The translations under genes and the position numbers were made by a program. DNA of 64,000 nt, taken from the NCBI RefSeq assembly GCF_902729425.1, contig NZ_CACVCH010000052.1, forward strand, positions 16,016-80,015, written 5' to 3'. The stretch is from Magnetospirillum sp. SS-4 (GTDB taxonomy: Bacteria; Pseudomonadota; Alphaproteobacteria; Rhodospirillales; Magnetospirillaceae). Below are positions 9,801-21,800 of this stretch, one piece after another. Each line of letters opens with the position of its first letter. The stretch's first letter is position 1. The notes below the pieces were generated by a model. The model was not told the origin of the DNA and ran no database searches. It was given only the letters and a program-made list of their open reading frames with translations.

Positions 9801-12800
9801 CCGGCGCCGACGGGGTGGATACGGCGGATTTCGTTGCCGGTGTACTGCCTTCGGGAACCCTCAGCTTCGCAGCGGGCGAACAAAGCCTTCTTGTCACTCT
9901 TCCCATCACCACCGACGCGGTGGTTGAAGCGAATGAAGGCTTCGTGATTCGCCTGTCCAACGCCAGCGTCGGATCCCAGGTCATCGTAAATGACGCGGTC
10001 GGCACCATCCTCAATGACGACGCGCTGTTCTCCGTGGCGGCCGATGCATCCAGCATTGCCGAAGGTCAGTCGGGTGTCACCCAAACCACGTTCCGCATCA
10101 CCCGCAGCGGCGATACGTCGGGCGTGGATTCCGTGAACTATTCCGTTACGGGAAGCGGGGCTAACGCAGCCTCCGCAGCGGACTTCCAAGGGGGGAGTCT
10201 GCCCAGCGGCACCGTCACGTTCCAGGCCAACGAGACCGAGAAATTGGTGACGATCAACATCGCCACCGACAGCGTCATCGAGGCCGCCGAACAATTCACC
10301 CTGTCCTTGTCTTCACCCAGCGCCGGTTCTCTGGTCAGTTCCACCGCCTCCAGCGCCACGGTCACCATCACCAACGATGACGACCAATTGTCCATCGCCG
10401 CTTCCAGTGCCGATGCGGCCGAGGGTGGAACCGGCGGCGGCGCGGCCCTGACCTTCACCGTGACCCGCACGGGCGACACCTCGACCACCTCCACCGCCAA
10501 TTGGGCGGTAGCGGGGCAAGGCGCCAATCCGGCCAGTGCTGGGGATTTCCAGGCCACCAGCGGAACGGTCACCTTCGATCCCGGCGTCACGTCGCGCACC
10601 ATCACGGTGAATGTGGCCGGCGACTATTCCAACGAAGCCGACGAAGCGTTCACCATCACCCTGTCGGGGGCCAGTGCCGGCACCACGCTGGGCACGGCCT
10701 CGGCCAACGGGGTGATCCGCAACGACGACACCGGCCTGGCCATAGCCGCGACCACGACCAATCTGACAGAAGGGGATTCAGGCTCGAAGACCCATGTCTT
10801 CACTGTCACCCGCTCGGGCATCGTGACGGGTGCCACCACGGTGGATTGGAGTATCGGCGGAGCGGTGGACGCCTCAGACTTCGCCGTGACCTCGGGAACG
10901 GTTTCGTTCGGGGCGGGTGAAACCAGCAAGACCATCCAACTCCAGGCCCAGGGCGACACCGATATCGAGGCCAACGAAGCGTTCACGGTGACACTGGCCA
11001 ATGCCAGCAGCAACGCCCACATCCAGACCGCCACGGCCAATGGCACAATCGTCAGCGATGATTCCGGCCTAGCGATTTCTGCTGTCGCCGCTACGGTAAA
11101 CGAAGGGGCAAACGGTTCCGGCACCACCATCCAGTTCACCGTCACCCGCAGTGGCAACACCGCCGGAACGTCCACGGCCAACTGGAGCCTGTCGGGTGAT
11201 GTGAACGCCGCGGATTTCGGCGGCACGCTGCCCAGCGGCACCGTCACCTTCAATCCCGGCGTGACCACCCAGACCATTTCGCTGTCACTGTCAGGCGATG
11301 ATGCAGTGGAGGCGGATGAAGGCATCACCGTCACATTGTCGTCGCCCAGCGCCGGGACGGCCATCACCACGGCATCGGCCTCGACGACCGTGATCAACGA
11401 CGACACATCGCTCGCGCTTCCCGCCAGCGTGGGAAGCTTGGCCGAAGGCGCGGATTCGACAACGGCCCAAATCGTCGTCACAGTCACCCGCGCCGGTCGC
11501 ACTGATGGAGCGACCACCGCTCAATGGCGTATGACCGGAGGCACGGCCAACGCCAACGATTTCCAGACCGGTCAGGACGCATTGGGCGACAATGGCGGCC
11601 TTCCCAGCGGCACGGTCACCTTTGCCGCGGGTGAGACCACCAAGGACATCACACTCGTGGTCAAGGGCGACGGAGCGGTCGAGGCGGACGAAACGGTCCA
11701 GATCACCCTGAGCGATCCCGGCGGCAACGTGGAAGTGGTAACCGGGACCGTCACCGCGACCATCACCAACGACGATGTCGGTTTCTCCATTGCCGCCCTT
11801 GATGCCGTCAAGGCCGAAGGCAACAGCGGCACGACCAGCTTCACCTTTACGGTGACCCGGGCGGGCAGCATCTCCAGTGCCGCCACCGTGGATTATGCCG
11901 TACTGGCAGCCGCTTCGGGGGACAGCGCCGACGGAAGTGACTTCCCGTCCGGGTTCCCCAGCGGGACCGTGTCCTTTGCGGCGAACCAGTCACAGGCGAC
12001 GCTGACCATCCAGGTATCGGGCGATACGGTGGTCGAGACCGACGAGGGGTTCCGGGTCCAATTGTCCAACGCCAAGTTGGCCGACAATACACCTCAGACC
12101 ATCATCACCGCCGAGGCTTCCGGGACCATTCGCACCGAGGACGTGACCTATTCGGTTGCGGCCAACCAAGCCAGTTGGGCGGAAGGCAATTCCGGCGCCA
12201 CCACCATGACCTTCACGGTCACACGCAGCGGCGACACCAGCGAAGCCAGCACGGTCGCCTATGCGCTGACTTCGCCCAATGGCGGCTCCGGGGCCGATCT
12301 GTCGGGCGGCGTTCTGCCGTCCGGGACGATTTCCTTTGGTGTGGGCGAGACCAGCAAGACCGTGACGGTCGATGTGGTCGGCGACACCGTGGTGGAAACC
12401 GACGAGATTTTCACCTTGACGCTGTCTTCACCGTCCAAGGGCGTGGTGACCGGAGCAACCGCGTCGGCCACCGTCACCAACGACGACTCGTCCTTCGCCA
12501 TCAGCGCCAATTCGGCCAACCACACCGAAGGACACTCGGGCTCGTCGAACGCGGTCTTCACGGTAACCCGCAGCGGCGATCTCAGCCAGGCGGCCACGGT
12601 GACCTGGGCGGCACAGGCGGGGAACGGCATCGACGCGGCCGATTTCGGGGGCAGCGTCCCCAGCGGCACGCTGAACTTCGCCGCCAATCAAAGTTCGGCG
12701 ACAATCTCGGTTGGTGTGACCGGTGACACGACGGTGGAAAACGACGAAACGCTGTCGGTGACCATCAGCGGCGCCAGCATCGGCACCATCACCAACGCCA

Positions 12801-15800
12801 CCGCCAGCACCACCATTATCGGCGATGACGACAGCTTCTCCATCGCCGCCGACACCGCGTCGGTGGCCGAGGGGCATTCCGGCACGAACGCCCTGACCTT
12901 CACCGTGACCCGCACCGGGCCGGCCCACGGGGCAAAGACCGTCAATTGGGCGGCAAGCGGTCTGTCGGCCAACGATTTCGTCGGCAACGCGATCCCCAAT
13001 GGCACCCTGACCTTCGCGGATGGCGTGACGTCACAAACGATCACCATCAACCTTGCCGCCGACACCACCGTCGAGACTGACGAGGTGCTGACCGTTTCCC
13101 TGTCCTCGCCCTCGACAGGCGCGACCTTGGCAACGTCCAGCGCCACCACCACCGTCACCAACGACGACGCCCAAGTGGCGGTCACCGCGCAGTTGGCCGA
13201 CAAGGCCGAAGGCAACACCGGTACCGTGCCCTTCACCTTCGAGGTCACCCGCAGCGGCTTCTTGACCCAATCCAGCTCGGTGCAATGGCGGCTGACCGGA
13301 ACAGGCTCCAACGATCCGGTAGCGTCCGACTTCGCCACCGGCGACACCATCGGCGACAATGGCGGACTGCCCAGCGGCACCGTGTCCTTCGCTTCGGGCG
13401 AGACCACCAAGACCATCACGATCCAAGTCGCCGCGGACAGCATTCTTGAAAACAACGAAACGTTCCAGGTTGCCCTGTCCAATTCCTCGACCGGAACCGT
13501 GGTCGGCGGATCTGCGGCCAACGGCACGATCCAGAACGACGACGCCGAGCTGAACTTTACCGGGTCCACCTCCCTGAGCTATGCCGAAGGCGACAGCGGC
13601 TCGGTCGCCTACGCCTACACCATCACGCGATCGGGAAACACCAGCCAGATTTCCACCGTGAATGTGGGCGTGTCGGGCGATCTGAGTGTCGGCGAATACA
13701 CGCTTAGCGCGGGTTCCATCACTTTCGCCTCGGGTGAGACCTCGAAGACCGTAACGGTCAACGTCAACGGCGACAATTCCGTCGAATCCAACGAGAGCTT
13801 CGCCGTCAGTCTGAGCGGAACGAGCGCGGGCACCAGCATCGGTGCCACCGGGTCCGCGACCGGAACCGTTTTGGAGGATGACACCGGTGTCACCATCACC
13901 GGTGGTACCATCTCCAAGGCCGAAGGGAAGGCCTCGGAGTCGGACACCTACAGCTACACCCTGACCCGGACAGGATCGACCCGCGAAGCAACCTTCAATC
14001 TGTACTGGGGAGCCTACGACCCAAGCGGCAGCTTGGAAGATCCCGCTGCCGCCAATGACTTCTCCTCGGCAGTCGTCAGCCGCCAGGGCGGCGGCACGGA
14101 TTCCTTGACGTTCGGTAACTACACCACCGTGACATTTGTTGCCGGAGAGATGACAAAGACCGTCACCGTGACCACCACCGGCGATAATACGGTTGAAAAT
14201 GACGAGTGGTTCCGCTTGTTCCCCGCATCTGGCGGCGCGACGTCTGTGGATTATTCTGGCGGTGAAGTCTATGGCGAATTGCTGCGCGACGAATCCGGCA
14301 TCCGCAGCCGCGGCGCGGTCGCCAGTGTCGGGTCGCAATCAATTCTCAGCTCCATTACCGAAGGCGACACCGCAGCCGACGGCGGCTCCGGCGCCACGAC
14401 CACGGTGACCTGGTGGTTCGACCGTCTCTACAGCACATCGGGAACCGCCAGCTTCGATTGGTATGTGTCGCCAGTATCGACCAATGCAGACGACTGGGCT
14501 GCGGGGCAAGACAGCCTTGGCACCAAAGGTGGCTATCCCAGTGGCACAGTGACCTTCGCCGACGGTGAAGCCAACGCCTATGTGACCTTCAACATCGCGA
14601 CCGACAATATCGGTGAGTTAGGGGAAGATTTCCGCGTCTTTGCCGAAAACCCAAGCGGCGGAAGCAGCATCTCGGAATCGTATAACAGCGCCAACATCGT
14701 AAACGACGATACGGTGTTCACGGTGGGGTCCAACGGGACTGTGGACGAGCCCGTTTCCGGCACCGCGAACGTCGTCTTCACCATCAATCGGGACGGCGAC
14801 ACCCGAGGCACCGACACGGTGGATTGGAGCATCGTCTTCCCCGGCAGCGAGACGGGGAACGAGGCCATTGACACCCCCGCCGACTGGTACAAGCTGGACC
14901 CGTCGGACGTGGATCTGGCTAGCGTGGCGTCCACGACCGGCACGCCCAGTTACGATACGAACAGCAGGACGCTCAGCGGCACTTTGACCTTCGCGAACGG
15001 CCAGACCTCACAGACCGTTACCCTTCCCATCTTGGCCGACACGTTGCCGGAAAGCTGGCGGGAATATATCGAAATCAACCTGAGCAATGCCCAAAACGTA
15101 AACCAGGGTGAAGCCCAGCATGACCTTGAGACGCCCACCATCCTGGATTCGACGGCCTCGGCCTGGGTGTTTGACAATGAACCCGGCAACCTGATCACGG
15201 TCGTTGCCGACAAGACCTCCTTCTATGAAGGAACCGATTCGGCAAGCACGGTGACCTTCACCCTGACCCGCTCGGTTGCGAATGGCGGATCCATCGCCCA
15301 TCCCATCACAGTGGGGTGGGAAATCAAAAACATGGATCCCTCCGACAGCGGTGAAAGCAGCCGCCGCGAAGATGTGACCTCCGTGACCGGTGACTCCTCC
15401 ATATCCAACCATAGCCTGACCTACGGGAATTACTATGGCGCCGTCACGTTCGGTGCCAACGAGACAACGAAGACCGTCACCGTCACGTTCGTCAATGACG
15501 TGAATGTGGAAAGCGACGACCAATTCCAGTTCTCGATCCTGTCACCGCGCGACACCACGGAATATCCGTGGTCTTCCACCTATGCCGGTGAGAGTTCCGC
15601 TTATAATGGCGAGAATTACGGATCGGCTGGCGTCGACACCGACAACAACCCTGACACGTCCAACGCCGCTGATAACCCGCTGTCCATCACCATCTTGAAC
15701 GACGACACCCGCTTGTGGCTTTCGGGACAGGAAGGCGTCTCGACTCCGTCGCTTTCCATCACCGAAGGCGACAGTGGGACCAAGTCCCTTTCGGTGACGC

Positions 15801-18800
15801 TGGTGCGCTATGGCCGGCTCGACACCGACATCACGCTTTCCTATACCCTGACCAACGGAACCACCAGCAACGCCGATTGGGCGGCAATGACTGGGACCGT
15901 GACCGTGCCGGGCGGCAGTTCCAACCCTGTTCTGACCCTGCCCTTGATCGCCTCGGATACCGACATCGAAAACAACGAATCCTTCACCCTGACCTTTACC
16001 AATTCCGACACCAGCGTCCGCTTCGGTCGCAACGCAGACAACCTGTCCAACACAATGGCCATCAGCGGCACCCTGGCCAATGATGACACCACCTATGCCA
16101 TCGTGGCCAACCAAGGCGCACAGGTAGAAACCGACCAGGGCCAATACGCCACCTACACCTACACCGTCACCCGTGCGGCCAACGGCTATACCGGCGCGTC
16201 GACCGTGGAATGGCGCGTGACCGGCACCGGGGCAAACCCGGCCGATGCGACGGACTTCGCCACCTCGGACGCCCTTGGCAACAATGGGGGACGTCCGTCC
16301 GGCACGGTCAGCTTTGGAACCAACGAATTCTCGAAAACCGTCACCATCCTGGTTCGCGGCGACATCACCGCCGAGAACAGCGAGACCTTCCAGGTTGCAC
16401 TGTCCAACCCGTCACTGGGTCTGGTGGGAAGCGGCACCGCGAACAGCACCATCACCACCGACGACACCGGCATCGCCATCGCCGATGGCGGCACGATCAC
16501 CGAAGGGGACAGCGGGTCGCAAAATGTGACGTTCACCGTCACCCGTTCGGGCGATCTGACCGTCACATCGACCATGAATTGGGCGGTGACGCACCAAAGC
16601 ACCGACGCGGCGGATTTCACCGGCGCCACTTCCGGTTCGCTGACCTTCAGCGCCAACGAATCCTCGAAGACGATCACCGTCGCGGTCGCCGGCGACAATG
16701 AATTGGAGAACGACGAGACGTTTTCGGTCTTGCTGAGCGGCTTCACCAATGTGGACGAGGTGCTGGACAATACCGGCACCGCCACCATCGCCAACAGCGA
16801 TGCAAGCTTCAGCATTGCCGCGACCTCGGCCAACGGGCTGGAAGGCGCGGGCGGCCAGACTTTCACCATCACCCGTGACCGCTCGACAGCGCAGAACCAG
16901 ACCATATCCTGGCAGGTTCAAGCCGTGGCGGACGGTGCGGTGGCAGCTGATTTCGGCGGCTCCTTGCCGTCAGGAACCGTGACCTTTGCGCCGGGCGAGT
17001 TGACCAAGACCATCACCGTCACCCCCACCGATGACGCCGTGGCCGAGGGGGACGAAGCCTATAACGTGACCATCTCTGGCGGCGCGGGCACCACCGGGGA
17101 CACCATCACCACCGCTACGGCTGGCGGCACGATCCGCAACGACGATGCCGCCGTTGCCATTGAACAGGTGGTGACGTCCCAGGCCGAGGGACATGGCGAT
17201 ACGACCTATTCCTTTACCGTCCGCCGCACCGGCAATACCACCGGAACCGCCAGTGTGAACTGGGCGGTCACCGGAAGCGGTGCCGACCCGGTGGAAGGTG
17301 CGGATTTCAGCGGTGGCGCCCTGCCTTCGGGCACTGTCAATTTCGCCGACGGCGAGGCGGTAAAGACCATTACCTTGACCGTGGCCGGCGATTCCGTGGT
17401 GGAAAACGAGGAAGGCTTCACCGTCACCTTGTCCAACCCGGTGAACGCGACAATTGTTACGGCAAGCACCACCGGCGCCATCACCAATGACGACGCCACG
17501 ATCGCCATCGCGGCGACGGATGCCGACAAGGCCGAGGGCAATTCCGGCCAAACTCCGTTCACCTTCACCATAACGCGCACCGGTTTCCTGGGCACGTCGG
17601 CTTCGGTCAATTGGGCGGTAACCTCGGCCCAGGCGGACGGCACCGATTTCAGCGGCGGCGCGCTTCCGTCCGGCGTGGCCACCTTCGCATCCGGAGCAGC
17701 AACGGCCACCGTTACCGTGAATGTTCAAGGTGACGTGACGGGCGACGGTGACGAAGCCTTCACGGTGACCTTGTCCAACCCGCCTTCCGGCATCACCGTC
17801 AGCACAGCGACGGCCACCGGCACCATCCGAACCGACGACATCGTCTTTGCCGTGGCGTCCCCCGGCGCTGTGCTGGAGGGGGACAGCGGCACGACGAATT
17901 TCGATTTCGTCGTCACCCGTTCCGGCGATTTGAGCGGAAGCCAAACCCTGACCTGGACGGTTGCCGGGACAGGCGCGGACCCCGCTTCCGCCGGCGATTT
18001 CGGCGCCACGACCGGCACCATCACCTTCAATGCATCCGACACAACCAAGACCATTTCGGTGCCCGTGGCGGGCGACACCGCGGGCGAGGCGAATGAGGGT
18101 TTCCGCCTCACCTTGACCGGACCTGGCGGCGTGGTTTTCACCAACAACACCGCCGATGCCACCATCACCGACGACGAAGCATCGCTGCGTGTCAGTGCCC
18201 TTGATGCCGTGAAGTACGAGGGAGGTTCGGGCACCACCACCGACCTGACCTTCCGTGTCACCCGCTCGGGCAACACCAGCAGCGCGGTGACTGCGGACTG
18301 GGCCGTGGTCAACGGCACCACCGATGGCACGGATTTCACCGGCACGACGACGGGCACCGTCTCCTTCGCATCGGGCGAGACCGAAAAGATCATCACCGTC
18401 ACGGTTCAGGGCGATGTGTCGGTGGAGGCATCCGAGGCCTTCTCCGTTCAGTTGTCCAACGCTTCGGCAGGTGCCGACATCATCACGGCCAGCGCGTCTG
18501 GCACCATCCGATCGGACGACACCCACTGGTCCTTGTCGCTGGTCTCCTCGGCGACCCAAATGGAAGGCGACGCCACTGGCACGACCTTCACCTACCGCGT
18601 CACCCGTGATGGCGGATTGAACGCGGGCACCGTGGATTGGTCGTTGGCCGGCCAAGGTGCTGACGCAGCAACCGTCGAGGATTTCGGAGGAACGTTCCCC
18701 TCGGGCACGGTAACCTTCGCCGATGGCGAAGCCACAAAGGATTTCACGGTCACCGTTTTGGGCGACAATGTGCTGGAAGCCGACCAGGGTTTCCGGGTCT

Positions 18801-21800
18801 CCATCGCCAATCCCACCGGCACGGGGGTGCACACCCTTGGCACCACCCAGGTGGACGCGACCATCGCCAATGACGACGACACCCTGGCCATCACTGCCAG
18901 TTCGCTGTCGGCCACAGAGGGCGATTCCGGGACGTCGGCCTTGACCTTTACCGTCACCCGCACGGGCAGCCTTTCGGGGACATCCACCACCGGATGGCGC
19001 ATCAAGGCGGGCAGCGACACCGACGCCTCGGACTTTGCCGCCACCTCGGGCACGATAACCTTCGCCGACGGCGAGAGCAGCAAGACGGTCTCTTTGGCAC
19101 TCAACGGCGACACCACCGTGGAATCCGCCGAAAACTTCACCGTCGAGCTATATAATCCCGGTGCGGGCAGCGTGATCACCACGGCCGAAGCAACGGGCAC
19201 GATCACCGACAACGACATTGATCTGACCCTGACCGGCAGCACCACCTCAATCATGGAAAACGCCTCGGTCCGCGAGCTGGTCTACACCGTCACCCGGACC
19301 GGCCGGACCGATGGAGTGACCACGGTAAACTGGGCCGTTTCCGGCACCGGAGCATCACCGGTTTCAGCCGCCGATTTCTCGGGCAGCCAAGACATCTTGG
19401 GCACCAATGGCGGTTTGCCGTCGGGAACGGTGACCTTTGCCGCCGGAGAAACGGTCAAGCAGATCACCGTCATCGTCGCCGATGACGGTGCCCACGAGGC
19501 GAATGAGACTCTGACCCTCAGTTTGGCGTCGCCTTCGGGTAACGCCGAAATCGCCGCCAACAACGTGGGCGGCACCATTCTCAATGATGATGATTCGCTG
19601 GCCGTGGTGGCGGTGGATGCCGACAAGCAGGAAGGTGCCAGCTCGGCAATCACCAACTTCACATTCCGCATCGACCGCACCGGCAGTCTGGACGGCACCG
19701 CCAGCGTAAACTGGGCCGTCGCCGGAATTGGAAGCCATCCCGTTTCATCGGCGGAATTCGTCGCCTCCTCGGGCACGGTCGCGTTCGCCGATGGTCAAAG
19801 CAGCGCCCTGGTCACGGTTGCCGTCCGTGGCGACGCCGTGGGCGAATTCGACGAAAACTTCCGCATCACCCTGTCCGACGCCAGCTTCGGGTCCAACATC
19901 ATCGGCGCAACGGCCAATGGAACCGTCCGCAACGACGATCCCGCCCTGTCCATCACGGCCGATCAGGCCAGCAAGGCGGAAGGCAGCGGCGACACCACCT
20001 TCAGCTTCACAGTGACCCGAACCGGCAGCACGGCGGGTGTGTCGTCCGTGGCCTGGGCGGTCCAGGGCAGCGGCACCGACGCCGCCAACGTGTTGGATTT
20101 CGGCGGCTACCTGCCGTCGGGGACCGTGACCTTCGCCGCCGGTGAATCCACCAAGACCATCAATGTGACCGTTGTTGGTGACACTGTCGGTGAAAAGGAT
20201 GAGACATTCTCGGTCGTGCTGAGCGGCGCCGTTGGGGCCGATATCATTCTTGACCGCGCCCAAACAACCATCACCAACGATGACACGGCGTTGTCCATCG
20301 CCGCCACGTCGGCAGACAAGGCCGAAGGCGACAGCGGCACCACGCCCTTCACCTTCACGGTCACCCGCTCGGGTCTGACCTCGGGGGCATCCAGCGTGGA
20401 TTGGGCCGTCACCGGATCAGGCGACTTCTGGGCCGATGCCACCGATTTCGCTGGCAATGTGCTGCCTTCTGGAAGCCTGAACTTCGCGGATGGCGAGAGC
20501 ACCAAGACCATCACGGTCAATGTGGCGGGCGACGCCACAGCAGGCCAGAACGAAGGCTTCACAGTCACCCTGTCCAATGCGTCCAGCGCCACGGTGATCA
20601 ACGCCACCGCGTCGGGAACCATCCGCAACGACGACAGCGAAATCGCCATCAACACACTGGCCTCCAGCGTGGCCGAGGGCAATAGCGGGACAACCGCCTT
20701 GACCTTCCAGGTCACCCGGACCGGCGACACCACCCGATCCGCCACTGTTGACTGGCAGGTGGTCGGCGCGGGCGAAGCACAAGCAGACGGCACCGATTTC
20801 GTGGGCGGGACCCTTCCCACCGGATCCGTAACCTTCGCGGCGGGCGAATCCACCAAGACCGTCACAGTCCAGGTGGCTGGCGACGCGACGGCGGAAAACA
20901 CCGAGACGTTTAACGTCGAGCTGGTCAATCCCGGCACCAATGTCACCATCAGCGCGGTATCGGGCAGCGCCCAGGGCGCCATCCTCGCCGACGATGTCGG
21001 CCTGTCCATTGTCGCCGTGGCCGCCAACAAGGCAGAGGGGCGCAGCTCCTCGGCTACTCCGTTTACCTTCAAGGTGTTCCGCACCGGTGCCAGCGATAGC
21101 GCGGTGACGATCAATTACGCCGTCACCGGAATTGGCGCCAACGCCGCCAACGCAGCCGATTTCAGCAGCGCCATGACCGGCAGCGTGGTCCTGGCGGCGG
21201 GCGTCGCCAGCACCCTGATTTCGCTGGACGTGGCCGCCGACACCGTCGCCGAGGCTGACGAAACGTTCCGCATCACCATTTCGGCGACGGGGGCCTCAAT
21301 CCTGACCGGAACCGCCGACGGAACAATCGTCGACGATGACAGCGGCTTCTCGGTGACCGTCAATCAGGCGAACCAGGCGGAAGGCGGTACCGGTGCCGTC
21401 ACGGAATTCGTCTACGATATTACCCGCGCCGGCGACGCGACAGCCATTCAGACCGTCAACTGGGCGCTGACCGGATTGGGAGCGTCGGCCGCCGATGCCA
21501 CGGATTTCGTGGGCGGCGTCCTGCCAAGCGGTTCCTTGACGTTCGCTTCGGGCGAAACCTCCAAGCAGGTAGCGGTGCAGGTGGCGGGAGACACCGACGT
21601 GGAAGCGGCCGAGAATTTCCGCATGACCATAAGTGGCGGGGCCGGAATCGTCATCGTCGATGCCACGGCGGATGCCGTTATCGCCGCCGACGATTCGGCT
21701 TCGGCGAACGCCGACCGTTTGATGGGAACCAGCTCGCCCGACGTTCTTGATGGGCTGGCGGGTGACGATTTGCTGTATGGCGGTCAGGGGTACGATGTGC

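Noticed and set aside
8300..10294. Long reverse-strand frame (664 codons) inside the giant gene, and similar ones at 13031-14338 and 16970-18832
   Set aside because: These mirror the repeat periodicity of the forward protein and give no recognisable domain; they are by-products of GC-rich repeats.
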